A DNA stretch of 64,000 bases, taken from Mycobacterium sp. E3251 (GTDB taxonomy: Bacteria; Actinomycetota; Actinomycetes; Mycobacteriales; Mycobacteriaceae). Below the pieces are notes generated by a model. It did not search any database, was not told the DNA's origin, and saw only the letters and a program-made list of their open reading frames with translations. Each line of letters opens with the position of its first letter. Positions within the stretch are counted from its first letter, which is position 1. The position numbers were made by a program, and so were the translations under genes. The stretch spans positions 1-64,000 of the forward strand of contig NZ_LZJF01000122.1 of the NCBI RefSeq assembly GCF_001666835.1, given 5' to 3'. Positions 33,335-41,862 of this stretch are shown here, in pieces.

Positions 33335-33904
33335 ATGGCCGACATGATTGTCCAATCGCCCGACGAAGTCGTCGCGTTTCTGAAAGCGCAGCACAACCTC
33401 ATCGAGGACATGTTCGACGAGGTGCTGCACGCGTCAGATCCGCAGGCGCGCGAGAAGCCGTTCTCGACGCTGCGTCAGCTGCTGGCCGTCCACGAGACAG
33501 CCGAAGAAATGGTGGTGCACCCGCGCGTGCGCCGCGAGGCCGACGCCGGTGACGCGATCGTCGACGCCCGGCTCAAGGAAGAGCACGAAGCCAAGGAGCT
33601 GCTGTCGAGCATCGAGAAGCTCGACGTCACCTCGAAGGAGTTCATCGACGAGGTCACCAAGCTCCGGGAGGCCGTGCTCGACCACGCCAAGCAGGAGGAG
33701 AGCGAAGAGTTTCCCGTGCTGCAACGCGAGGTCGACGACGCCGACCTCAAGCGGATGGGTGCGGCGGTGCGGGCGGCCCAGGCCATCGCGCCTACCCACC
33801 CGCATCCCGGCGTGGAATCGGCCAAGCTGAACTTCGCTCTGGGGCCGTTCGCGTCGATGCTCGATCGCGCCCGCGACCTCATCGGGCAGGCCCTGGGCTC
33901 GTAG
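33335..33904 (+). CDS. Hemerythrin HHE-domain protein
   Basis: A 189-residue helical protein. Candidate di-iron ligands: His20 (AQHNLIEDMF), His53 with Glu57/58 (VHETAEE), His84 (EEHEAKE), and His117 with Glu121/122 (DHAKQEE), the classic HHE pattern. Such proteins bind oxygen or sense or scavenge reactive species. The start ATG 33335 lies behind a consensus SigF-type promoter. SelO starts only 21 bases after its stop, so the two may share a transcript. Confidence 0.9.
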   Translation: MADMIVQSPDEVVAFLKAQHNLIEDMFDEVLHASDPQAREKPFSTLRQLLAVHETAEEMVVHPRVRREADAGDAIVDARLKEEHEAKELLSSIEKLDVTSKEFIDEVTKLREAVLDHAKQEESEEFPVLQREVDDADLKRMGAAVRAAQAIAPTHPHPGVESAKLNFALGPFASMLDRARDLIGQALGS

Positions 33905-33925
33905 GAATTCCGTAGGCTCGTTGAG

Positions 33926-35389
33926 GTGAGTGCCGCCCCGGATATGACCGTTGCCCTACAGGACCGGTTTTTCCGCGAATTGCCGGAGATGGCCGTCCGC
34001 TGGAAAGCTGAGGCGCCCGCCGACTTGCGGCTGCTTGCCCTCAACGAGCGGCTTGCCGCCGAACTCGGCCTGGACGCCGGCTGGCTGCGAAGTCCCGATG
34101 GGATGCGCTTCTTGGTGGGCGACTTGGTCCCCAGCAGCGCCGTTCCGGTGGCGCAGGCCTATTCGGGGCATCAGTTCGGCGGCTTCGTCCCCCGGCTTGG
34201 CGACGGGCGCGCACTGTTGCTCGGGGAGCTCGTCGACGACGATGGTCGGCTGCGCGACATCCACCTGAAAGGCTCGGGGCCCACGCCGTTCGCCCGCGGC
34301 GGGGACGGCCTGGCGGCCGTCGGGCCCATGCTGCGCGAGTACATCGTCAGCGAGGCGATGCATGCGCTCGGGGTGCCGACGACGCGATCGCTGGCCGTCG
34401 TGGGCACCGGGCGCCCGGTGCTTCGTGAGGCGGAGCTGCCCGGCGCCGTGCTGACCCGCGTGGCCAGCAGCCACCTGCGGGTGGGCAGCTTCCAGTTCGC
34501 CGCGTCCACCGGCGACGGGGGCCTGCTGCGCCGCCTCGCCGACCATGCGATCGCCCGCCACCACCCCAGTGCCGCGGACGCCGAACGCCCTTACCTCGCG
34601 CTGTTCGAAGGGGTGGTCGCAGTCCAGGCATCGCTCGTCGCGCGCTGGATGCTGATCGGATTCGTCCATGGGGTGATGAACACCGACAACATGACGATCT
34701 CCGGCGAAACGATCGACTACGGACCGTGCGCCTTCATGGAGGCGTACGACCCCGACACGGTGTTCAGTTCCATCGACTTCTGGGGGCGCTACGCCTACGG
34801 CAACCAGCCGCTCGTCGCCGGCTGGAACCTCGCCCGTTTCGCCGAGACGCTGCTTCCGCTGCTGTCCGACGATGTCGAGGAGGGGGTCGCGCTCGCGGAG
34901 AATTCGTTCGGGGTCTTCCAGCGCGAATACGACGCCGTGTGGTTGTCCGGAATGCGGGCCAAGTTGGGTTTGCCCGCGGACGTGGAAAGCCAAGAGCTGA
35001 AAACACTTTCCGACGAGCTGCTCGTCCTGCTCAAGGACAGCCACGTCGACTACACGTCGTTTTTCCGCCACCTCGGCCGCGCGGCACGAGGCGATGCCGA
35101 ACCGGCGCGCGGCTTGTTCATCGACCTCGCCGGGTTCGACGCGTGGCTGTCGCGGTGGCAAACCCTGCGCCCCGATGCCGACGCCATGGAGCGGGCCAAC
35201 CCGATCTACATTCCGCGCAACCACCTGGTCGAGGAAGCCCTGACAGCCGCCACGGCGGGCGACCTCGGCCCACTCGACCAGCTCCTCGCCGCGGTCACCG
35301 CACCCTATGACGTACGCGCGGGCCTGGAACGTTACGCCAATCCAGCCCCTGAGGACTTCGGTAAGTACCAAACGTTCTGCGGCACTTAG
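33926..35389 (+). CDS. selO: Protein adenylyltransferase SelO (YdiU)
   Basis: A 487-residue pseudokinase-fold enzyme that transfers AMP to Ser/Thr/Tyr of target proteins. Motifs: [53 protein letters not shown], and the active-site segment [26 protein letters not shown]. It ends YQTFCGT, with the C-terminal cysteine that is selenocysteine in animal SelO. Start GTG 33926 is used; ATG 33944 is possible. In E. coli SelO is linked to oxidative stress through glutathionylation; mycobacteria use mycothiol instead. Confidence 0.92.
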   Translation: MSAAPDMTVALQDRFFRELPEMAVRWKAEAPADLRLLALNERLAAELGLDAGWLRSPDGMRFLVGDLVPSSAVPVAQAYSGHQFGGFVPRLGDGRALLLGELVDDDGRLRDIHLKGSGPTPFARGGDGLAAVGPMLREYIVSEAMHALGVPTTRSLAVVGTGRPVLREAELPGAVLTRVASSHLRVGSFQFAASTGDGGLLRRLADHAIARHHPSAADAERPYLALFEGVVAVQASLVARWMLIGFVHGVMNTDNMTISGETIDYGPCAFMEAYDPDTVFSSIDFWGRYAYGNQPLVAGWNLARFAETLLPLLSDDVEEGVALAENSFGVFQREYDAVWLSGMRAKLGLPADVESQELKTLSDELLVLLKDSHVDYTSFFRHLGRAARGDAEPARGLFIDLAGFDAWLSRWQTLRPDADAMERANPIYIPRNHLVEEALTAATAGDLGPLDQLLAAVTAPYDVRAGLERYANPAPEDFGKYQTFCGT

Positions 35390-35391
35390 CT

Positions 35392-36219
35392 TTACATGAG
35401 ATTCGCGAACTCAGCCTGCAGCTCATCGAGGCGCCGAAGGGTTTCGTCGCGAGGCTCGGTGGGCAGCTCCACCAACAGGTGCTGCACCCCGAGAGCGCGG
35501 TAGCCCTCGAGCTCCTCTGCCGTCGGCGCGCCGCCGTGAAAGCTGATCACTGGTACGTCCTGACCTGCCATGCCGCGCAGTTGCTCCAGTTGCGGCGCCA
35601 GGGCCCGCGCCGACGGTGTCATCGATAGCCACCCGGCATGCAGCCTGGCGATGCGTTTGAAGCCGGCGGGTCCGCCGCCGAAGTACATCGGCGGATAGGG
35701 CTTCTGCATAGGCTTAGGCCAACTGTAGATAGGGCCAAAGTCTACGAATTCGCCGTGGAATTCCGCCTTTTCGTGCGTCCAGATCTCGACCATCGCGCCC
35801 AGCCGTTCGTCGACCACTCGCCCTCGAACGCCCGGATCGACACCGTGGTTGGCGATTTCTTCGCGCAGCCAGCCCACCCCGACACCGAACCGGAATCGTC
35901 CTCGCGACACCAGATCCAGCGACGCCACTTCTTTGGCCGTGTGAATCGGATCGCGCTGGGGCACCAGCGCGATGCCGGTGCCCAGGACCAGCCGCTCGGT
36001 CACGGCGGCCGCGGCGGTCAGCGCAACGAACGGATCCAAGGTGCGGTAGTACTTCGGCGGGATGGGACCCCCGGCCGGATAGGAGGTTACGTCGCCCGCC
36101 GGGATGTGCGTGTGCTCGGCGAGGAACAGCGACTCGAATCCACGGTGCTCGAGCGCCTGGCCCAGCTCCATCGGGCCAATGCCCTCATCGGTTACGAATG
36201 TCAGTACGCCTACGCCCAT
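35392..36219 (-). CDS. LLM-class F420-dependent oxidoreductase (Rv3079c-like)
   Basis: A 275-residue protein from ATG 36219 (MGVGVLTFVTDEGIG); an ATG 18 bases upstream would overlap the next gene. It has FESLFLAEHTHIPAG, TGIALVPQRDPIHTAKEVASLDLVS, FGVGVGWLREEIANHG and MYFGGGPAGFKRI. Length and text agree with my memory of M. tuberculosis Rv3079c. It converges with selO, two bases apart, and lies four bases after the small membrane-protein gene, so the two are likely an operon. Confidence 0.87.
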   Translation of the reverse strand: MGVGVLTFVTDEGIGPMELGQALEHRGFESLFLAEHTHIPAGDVTSYPAGGPIPPKYYRTLDPFVALTAAAAVTERLVLGTGIALVPQRDPIHTAKEVASLDLVSRGRFRFGVGVGWLREEIANHGVDPGVRGRVVDERLGAMVEIWTHEKAEFHGEFVDFGPIYSWPKPMQKPYPPMYFGGGPAGFKRIARLHAGWLSMTPSARALAPQLEQLRGMAGQDVPVISFHGGAPTAEELEGYRALGVQHLLVELPTEPRDETLRRLDELQAEFANLM

Positions 36220-36223
36220 GGTC

Positions 36224-36628
36224 TCAGTCAACCGCATCGGGCTCGTTCCGGCGACCGCGTGACTGCGATCGGGCCGCGCCCCATAGCCCGACGCCGACGC
36301 CGACGACGGCGCCGCCCAAGCCGATGATCCGTTGCGAGGGTTTCAGCTCATCGTGGACACTGATGCCGCCGAGCAGGTCGGCCGCGTCGGCGCCGCCGGA
36401 TGCCAGGAACCAGCCGCGGGTGTTCTTGCTGCGCAACGCCGCCGCCGCGAGCATGCCACCGATTAACGCGTCGCGATATCCCATGGACCGCAACAACAGT
36501 CGAGCGGTCGGCGCCGGCTCCCCGGGATCTCCCCAGAACCGGTTTGCGCTCAAGGGGTCGACGAGGAACCATACGCCGGAGGTGAGTCGGATGCTGCCCG
36601 CGAGAAGTGCAGCTCGGTCAATTGACAT
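36224..36628 (-). CDS. DUF4267-like membrane protein
   Basis: A 134-residue protein with several weakly hydrophobic helices (AALLAGSIRLTSGVWFLVDP, LLLRSMGYRDALIGGMLAAAAL, IIGLGGAVVGVGVGLWGA). The order (SGVWFLVDP, MGYRDALIG, FLASGGADAADLL) resembles DUF4267. It is upstream of and nearly overlaps the LLM gene. Function is unknown. Confidence 0.7.
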   Translation of the reverse strand: MSIDRAALLAGSIRLTSGVWFLVDPLSANRFWGDPGEPAPTARLLLRSMGYRDALIGGMLAAAALRSKNTRGWFLASGGADAADLLGGISVHDELKPSQRIIGLGGAVVGVGVGLWGAARSQSRGRRNEPDAVD

Positions 36629-36685
36629 GCTCGGCAGCCTAGGAGCAAACCGCGTTCCTGCGCACGGCTTCGCCCCAAGAGCCCG

Positions 36686-36940
36686 TCACGGCTCGGGGCA
36701 GGCGTGGGCGATTTGTATGGAGGCCGGCCACAGCGCCGTGGTCAAGCCGAAGGCCAGGGCGTCGGCTCCGGTGGGGAACACGGCCTCCACCCGGCTCTGT
36801 ATCAGTCGAGCCTCCTCAGCGTGAAAAAGGGTCCACACGAACCCGATACACAGGTACGGGATCGCCAGCCACAACGCCAATTCGATCAGTGCGCCGACCC
36901 TGACCTTGTATCGCATGCTGCGCCGAAGTACGTCCATCAC
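36686..36940 (-). CDS. Small membrane protein, unknown function
   Basis: An 84-residue protein with a central helix ALIELALWLAIPYLCIGFVWTLF and a second weak hydrophobic stretch. It lies 21 bases after the DUF1232 gene in the same direction, so the two may be co-transcribed. I recognise no family. Confidence 0.6.
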   Translation of the reverse strand: MMDVLRRSMRYKVRVGALIELALWLAIPYLCIGFVWTLFHAEEARLIQSRVEAVFPTGADALAFGLTTALWPASIQIAHACPEP

Positions 36941-36961
36941 CGCAGCCTCCTAGATTGCCGG

Positions 36962-37381
36962 TCAATCGAGCGCGGGGTCGGGCAGGCGGCACAGCTTGCA
37001 CAGGGTGGCGAGGCCGTCGGGCGTGCCGGGCCAGTGCTTGGCAAGTGCACCGGGTCCCGCTGTGCGGCTGATCCAGCGCAACACCAGACCAACGATGATC
37101 ACATCGTCGGCGAATCCGATGACGGGGATGGCGTCGGGTATCAGGTCGATGGGCGACACGACAAAGGCGATCAGTGCGACCAATGCGATTCGGATCCGCC
37201 GCGGCAGGTCGGTATCCGCGGCGAGGCGTTTCAGCAGCCGGAGCACGTCGGGCAGGAGGCGCACCAGGTCCTGCATTTTGACCTGGGGTCGCGTCAACCA
37301 GAAGGTGACCGCCAGAGCCAGCCAGATCACCGCGAACGCACTGACGATGCCGATCGCGATCATCCACCAGTCAGGCCACAC
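36962..37381 (-). CDS. YkvA-type DUF1232 membrane protein
   Basis: A 139-residue protein with an N-terminal helix (MIAIGIVSAFAVIWLALAVTFWL), a cytoplasmic linker, and the DUF1232 core ALIAFVVSPIDLIPDAIPVIG followed by FADDVIIVGLVLRWI. DUF1232 proteins are inner-membrane proteins of unknown function. Confidence 0.82.
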   Translation of the reverse strand: MWPDWWMIAIGIVSAFAVIWLALAVTFWLTRPQVKMQDLVRLLPDVLRLLKRLAADTDLPRRIRIALVALIAFVVSPIDLIPDAIPVIGFADDVIIVGLVLRWISRTAGPGALAKHWPGTPDGLATLCKLCRLPDPALD

Positions 37382-37432
37382 CGTCTACATCTTGGTCGGT
37401 CGGGCTCAGGCATGCCAGCCCCGGCAGCTTTT

Positions 37433-37822
37433 CTAAGCAGCCCCCGGTGGTGGGAACGGAATCCAGGGAATCATCCAGATGTCGGGCGAACGAGGCGGCG
37501 GCTCGGTGTTCGGTTCCCCGATGTGTTGGGGGCAGTAGGCATTCACCGCACTGGTCGTGAAACTGGTGGCTTGCGACACGGTGAAGCCCGCGTTTTCCGA
37601 GGACACACTCTGGATGACCGCGGCTTTGGAGTGACCCTGGTCCATCAGCTCGCAGGCCTTCTTCCCGACCTGAATGGCGACGGCGCCGTTCTTGTAGGGA
37701 ACGCCGGCCTGATCGAGCGCCGCCAAGAAGCTCGCGTCGGGGTTGCCGGCCGGGTCCGCCTGCGCGGGCGTGGCCGCACCAATGGCGGCGGCGAAGCTCG
37801 CCAGCAAGAGAAGCACCCGCAC
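37433..37822 (-). CDS. Secreted DUF732 protein
   Basis: A 129-residue protein from GTG 37822 with GAGGA about seven bases upstream. It has a signal peptide (VLLLLASFAAAIGAATPAQA) and DUF732: DASFLAALDQAGVPY, a Cys in KKACELMDQG, and a second Cys in VNAYCPQH, probably disulphide-linked. The tail is proline- and Trp-rich. DUF732 is almost confined to mycobacteria; its role is unknown. Confidence 0.82.
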   Translation of the reverse strand: MRVLLLLASFAAAIGAATPAQADPAGNPDASFLAALDQAGVPYKNGAVAIQVGKKACELMDQGHSKAAVIQSVSSENAGFTVSQATSFTTSAVNAYCPQHIGEPNTEPPPRSPDIWMIPWIPFPPPGAA

Positions 37823-37912
37823 CGCATCATCCTCGTACAGACGGCGCGAATTGTCCTGTCCGCCCCCGCGAACTCGGCTTAGTGTGGTTGACGGGATGAA
37901 GGACGAGTGCCA

Positions 37913-38770
37913 ATGAACATCGATGACGAATCCGTCACGACGCTGGAAGACCTCAGAGGCGATCTGGCGCAGCGGTACAAGCGGACGGCGAGCGGTGGAG
38001 GCTCCGTCGACAGCGCGATCGTCGACGCCGACATGGCGGCCCTCGACCGCGACGGCTACGTCATTTGGACGGACCTGCTCACACCGGAGCAGTGCGAGCA
38101 GATCCGCGAGGTCGTGCGGCCTTGGCTCGGGCACACCGGGCGTAACTCGTTCGAGGGGCGGAGCACTCAGCGCATCTACAGCCTGCTGAGCCGGACGCGG
38201 GTGTGCGACGGGCTCGTCGGCAATCCCCGGGTGCTGGCGGTGCTGGATCGGTTGCTGATGCCCAACTACCTGCTTTCTGCGTTGCAGGCCATCAACATTC
38301 AGCCCGGAGAGGCCGCCCAGCTGGCACACCACGACGATGGGTTCTACCCGATCCCGCGTCCGCGAGAACCTCTTGCGGCGGCGACGATCTGGGCCATCGA
38401 CGACTTCACCGCCGACAACGGGGCCACGGTGCTCTACCCCGGCAGCCACCGCTGGGGTAAGCGCCGGCCGGGGCCCGACGATCAGGCGATGCCGGTCGTC
38501 ATGCCCGCCGGCTCGTGCGTCTTCTTCGTGGGCACCCTGTGGCACGGCGGTGGCGCCAACAACACCGGTCGCGACCGCCTTGCCGTCACCGCCCAGTACT
38601 GCCAACCGTGGCTGCGCCCGATGGAAGCCTTCACGTTGTCGATATCGCGCGACATCGCCCGCTCGGTGTCCGACGACATTCGCCGCATGCTCGGCTACAG
38701 CATCCACCCACCGTTCGTCGGCGCGGTCGACGGTCTGCACCCGCTCCGGCTGTTGGAAGCCGATTCGTAG
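37913..38770 (+). CDS. Phytanoyl-CoA dioxygenase (PhyH) family protein
   Basis: A 285-residue Fe(II)/2-oxoglutarate dioxygenase from ATG 37913 (AAGGA nine bases upstream). Double-stranded beta-helix markers: DRDGYVIWTDLLTPEQC, the metal pair HHDDGFY (HxD), GATVLYPGSHRWG, and the distal His in LWHGGGANN, followed by an Arg (GRDRLAVTAQY) that would bind 2-oxoglutarate. The substrate is unknown. It is divergent from the DUF732 gene. Confidence 0.87.
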   Translation: MNIDDESVTTLEDLRGDLAQRYKRTASGGGSVDSAIVDADMAALDRDGYVIWTDLLTPEQCEQIREVVRPWLGHTGRNSFEGRSTQRIYSLLSRTRVCDGLVGNPRVLAVLDRLLMPNYLLSALQAINIQPGEAAQLAHHDDGFYPIPRPREPLAAATIWAIDDFTADNGATVLYPGSHRWGKRRPGPDDQAMPVVMPAGSCVFFVGTLWHGGGANNTGRDRLAVTAQYCQPWLRPMEAFTLSISRDIARSVSDDIRRMLGYSIHPPFVGAVDGLHPLRLLEADS

Positions 38771-38773
38771 GTC

Positions 38774-39706
38774 CTACTCCCGTCGTCCGCTGACACCGGC
38801 CAACCGCGCGGCATCGGCGGGCGTGGGCTGTCGCGGGCTGCCCACTTCGACCGCCTGGCTGCGGCTCAGCGCGATCGCGGCGGCCACCATGCCCCAGACG
38901 GCGACTGCCAGTGCCAGCGCCGCCGAGCGGCCCACCGCCAGGTGTTCACCGAGCACCCCCATGCCGAGCACGACCGCGACAACCGGCTCCCCGACCAACA
39001 TGATCGGTACCGACGCCTGCAACGCGCCGGCATGAAAGGCCGAGTTCTGCACCACCGTTACCGCGACCGCTAGGCCGACCAGAACGTACGGAGCCGGGAC
39101 GGTGAGGAGCGCATGCCAGCCGCCGACGGCGTAGCGGTGCGTGCAGATCTTCGTCAGCACCGCGATCATGCCGAGCATGACCGCCACGGCCACGCCCAGC
39201 AGCATGGCGCGCGCACGACCGACGACGCGACCGGCCGCCGTAACGCAGACCACCAGCAACGGCACCGTCACCAACAACGCCAGTGTCCACGCCGGTACCG
39301 CAGGGCGGACCTGGCCTTCGCGCGGCTGACCGACGAGCACGAAAACCGTTAGCGCGCCCGTCAACAGCGTCGCCCAGCCCCACTGGACCGCGCTGATGCG
39401 TTGATGGCAGAGCCGCGCGCTCAAGGGCAACGCGAACAACAGCGACGAAACCAGCAGCGGCTGGATGAGCAGCAGGGATCCGTGCGCCAGCGCCACCGCC
39501 TGAAACACGTAGCCGGCGACGGCGGCGACGGTGCCCGCCCACCACAGCGGTCGCGCCGCCAGGGTCGTCACCATCGTTCCCGACATGCCCTCATCAGCCG
39601 GAACGTCCTGGGCGGCTCGCTGCCGAACGACGATTCCGACCGCGGCCCAGAACGCCGACAGCAATGCCGAGACGATCGCGACCGCGTGCGATGTGACCCA
39701 CCCCAT
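38774..39706 (-). CDS. DMT-superfamily transporter
   Basis: A 310-residue protein with about nine or ten helices: AIVSALLSAFWAAVGIVVRQ, LLIQPLLVSSLLFALPLSA, WTLALLVTVPLLVVCVTAAG and VPIMLVGEPVVAVVLGMGVLGEHL. The repeat with a Pro/Glu-containing loop before the last helices is typical of EamA-like DMT exporters. Start ATG 39706. The substrate is unknown. It converges with the PhyH gene. Confidence 0.8.
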   Translation of the reverse strand: MGWVTSHAVAIVSALLSAFWAAVGIVVRQRAAQDVPADEGMSGTMVTTLAARPLWWAGTVAAVAGYVFQAVALAHGSLLLIQPLLVSSLLFALPLSARLCHQRISAVQWGWATLLTGALTVFVLVGQPREGQVRPAVPAWTLALLVTVPLLVVCVTAAGRVVGRARAMLLGVAVAVMLGMIAVLTKICTHRYAVGGWHALLTVPAPYVLVGLAVAVTVVQNSAFHAGALQASVPIMLVGEPVVAVVLGMGVLGEHLAVGRSAALALAVAVWGMVAAAIALSRSQAVEVGSPRQPTPADAARLAGVSGRRE

Positions 39707-39845
39707 GTCCGTGCGGATACCCGGGACGTGAGGGCGGCTAACTGAGCTCTGCGCGAACAGGCGCGCAGCGCCAACAGTTTGTTTGTGACTCACCGCACAT
39801 TTATGCTGATGCTGTATCCCAGGTCACAACTTGGTAGGAGCTTTA

Positions 39846-40061
39846 ATGGCCGCAGCCCATGGCTCGAGCAAGCACGTTGTCGTCGCGCCCCGTCCCAGCG
39901 GGGCGATCCATTCGCACCGGATACTGCTGGCCGTGGTCGTGGTCCTGGCCCTCATCGCTGCGATCACAGGCATCGTCGTCGCCGCGTCGACGGGGCACAC
40001 CACCGCGGCGCTAGTCATCGCCCTGGTGGCCGGCGGGTGGTTCTCCGCCGCCCTCTGCTAG
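39846..40061 (+). CDS. Small membrane protein, unknown function
   Basis: A 71-residue protein from ATG 39846 with TAGGAG six bases upstream. It has two predicted helices (ILLAVVVVLALIAAITGIVVAA and TTAALVIALVAGGWFSAAL). It is divergent from the DMT transporter. Confidence 0.6.
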   Translation: MAAAHGSSKHVVVAPRPSGAIHSHRILLAVVVVLALIAAITGIVVAASTGHTTAALVIALVAGGWFSAALC

Positions 40062-40155
40062 AGGTCGCGACTGCCGACAAGAAAAGTCGGCGCGCTCGAA
40101 TACCTCCGGATGGCAACGGCTTTGATGGCGGTGGGAGTCGCCGGACGGCTAGCGA

Positions 40156-40500
40156 TCAGCTGGCGACCGCACCGGGGCAGTACTTGATTCGTCCCAGGTC
40201 GACCCACATGTTGGCGCGCCTGGCGGCTTGATCGGGGTTCAGCCCGGTCACAGCCTGGTTGTTCGCCTGTTGCATCGCGCCGACGATCTGCGCGCGCGAC
40301 CAGCCCTGCGCCATCGCATTGCACATGGTCTGTTCGGTCTGCATCTCGTAGAAGGGCCAATCCGGCGGCCAGCCGATCGGGTCGGCGTTCGCCGTGGCGA
40401 ACGCGCCCGGCAGGGCAGCCGGAGCGATCAACGCGATGACGAACGTCAGGGCGAGAAGCAGCTTTCTCGTGACGGACAGGGGTGAAAGCGACTGTTGCAC
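40156..40500 (-). CDS. Secreted DUF732-like protein
   Basis: A 114-residue protein from GTG 40500, eight bases after GAGGAG. It has a signal peptide (LLLALTFVIALIAPAALPGAFATANA) and a mature domain with a Cys pair (TMCNAMAQGWSRAQIVGAM ... IKYCPG) arranged as in DUF732-like proteins. Function is unknown. Confidence 0.7.
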   Translation of the reverse strand: MQQSLSPLSVTRKLLLALTFVIALIAPAALPGAFATANADPIGWPPDWPFYEMQTEQTMCNAMAQGWSRAQIVGAMQQANNQAVTGLNPDQAARRANMWVDLGRIKYCPGAVAS

Positions 40501-40703
40501 GGGCACTTCTCCTCGACTCGGCACCTCGATGACCTGGAGGTCGACAAGCTTGACCCCGCCCACCAATGGTAGAGCCTCGGCGCCGTACGCCGTTCGAGAT
40601 GTCGGATCTGGATAGACTCCCTACGATCTGCCGTCTCGCGACGCTTCCAGTCGGACATGCGATCCGTCGTCTTCGGTACCGGCCGAAACTAGGGAGAATG
40701 AAC

Positions 40704-41651
40704 GTGAGAGCCCTCGTTGCGGGCGCCGCCGGGTTCTTGGGGTCGCATCTGTGCGACCGTCTTCGCCGCGACGGCCTCGAGGTTGTCGGGCTCGACAACT
40801 TCTACACCGGTAGCCGCGACAACATCGGGCGGTTCGAGAAAGACCCGGGATTTTCTTTCTTCGAGCACGACATCACCCGGCCGGTAGACGCGGCCGGTGT
40901 CCGTCCGCTGGATGTCATCTTCAACATGGCCTGCCCCGGGTCGCCGCGCGCCTACCAGCGCGATCCGCTGTTTACCCTGGAAACGAACTACGTCGGCACC
41001 AGGAACCTGCTGGAACTGGCTCGCGAGCAGCAGGCGACAATTCTCCAAGCTTCCACCAGCGAGGTTTACGGCGATCCCGTCATCCATCCTCAAGTCGAGA
41101 GCTACTGGGGCAACGTCAACTGCTTCGGGATGCGGAGCTGTTACGAAGAAGGCAAGCGGGTCTCGGAGACGCTGATGCTCGAGTACGCCCGTCGCTACGG
41201 CGTGCGGATAAAGGTCGTCCGCATTTTCAATACCTACGGCCCGAGGATGGACGTGGAGGACGGCCGCATCATCCCCTCGTTCATCGTCCAGGCGCTGCGG
41301 GGAGAACCGATCACCGTCTTCGGGGATGGCAGCCAGACCCGCTCTTTCTGCTATGTCGACGATCTGATCGAGGGCCTGGTGAGGATGGCGGCGAGCGAGC
41401 CCTCGTTCACGGGGCCCGTGAATCTCGGCAGTCCGACCGAACTCACCGTCCTGCAGACAGCGAGCATTATCGGCGAGCTGACCGGGTCGGCGTCGGGAAC
41501 CGTATTTAGGCCCCTGCCGGCCGACGACCCCAAGAGACGCCAACCGGATATCAGCCTTGCCGAGTCCGGGCTCGCCTGGCGTCCACGAGTCCCTTTTGAA
41601 GAAGGCGTCGCGCGAACTATCGAATACTTCAGGGGAATCGTGGAGGCATGA
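40704..41651 (+). CDS. UDP-glucuronate decarboxylase (UDP-xylose synthase)
   Basis: A 315-residue extended SDR. GTG 40704 is seven bases from AGGGAG and is preferred over ATG 40698, which is too close to it. Motifs: GAAGFLGSHL (residues 7-16), DNFYTGSRDNI, STSEVYGDP, catalytic Tyr147 and Lys151 in CYEEGKR, and RIFNTYGPRM. The CYxEGKR and GSPRAYQ text are the marks of UXS, which makes UDP-xylose from UDP-glucuronate. It starts a rightward group with a glycosyltransferase. Confidence 0.88.
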   Translation: MRALVAGAAGFLGSHLCDRLRRDGLEVVGLDNFYTGSRDNIGRFEKDPGFSFFEHDITRPVDAAGVRPLDVIFNMACPGSPRAYQRDPLFTLETNYVGTRNLLELAREQQATILQASTSEVYGDPVIHPQVESYWGNVNCFGMRSCYEEGKRVSETLMLEYARRYGVRIKVVRIFNTYGPRMDVEDGRIIPSFIVQALRGEPITVFGDGSQTRSFCYVDDLIEGLVRMAASEPSFTGPVNLGSPTELTVLQTASIIGELTGSASGTVFRPLPADDPKRRQPDISLAESGLAWRPRVPFEEGVARTIEYFRGIVEA

Positions 41652-41739
41652 CCGTTCAGGCGGTCGATGGCGTTAGCATCGGGAAGCCCCACACGCAACG
41701 AACCGACCCCACCGACCACGATCAACGAAGGGGAGGGTG

Positions 41740-41862
41740 ATGGCTCATCAAGCCCCTGACGGCAGCCGTTATCCCATTGCCGCCGTTCGTTTCCGGTGTT
41801 CTTGGGGCCACGGCCGCACTGCACAACACTTCACGGCACCGGGCGATGGGCTCCGGCGATGA
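41740..41862 (+). CDS. 40-residue ORF translationally coupled to the glycosyltransferase
   Basis: ATG 41740 follows a strong AAGGGGAGG. The frame is 40 codons and its TGA overlaps the glycosyltransferase ATG (ATGA at 41859). The glycosyltransferase has no ribosome site of its own. The peptide is basic with one Cys and no hydrophobic segment. It may serve only to deliver ribosomes to the next gene. Confidence 0.5.
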   Translation: MAHQAPDGSRYPIAAVRFRCSWGHGRTAQHFTAPGDGLRR

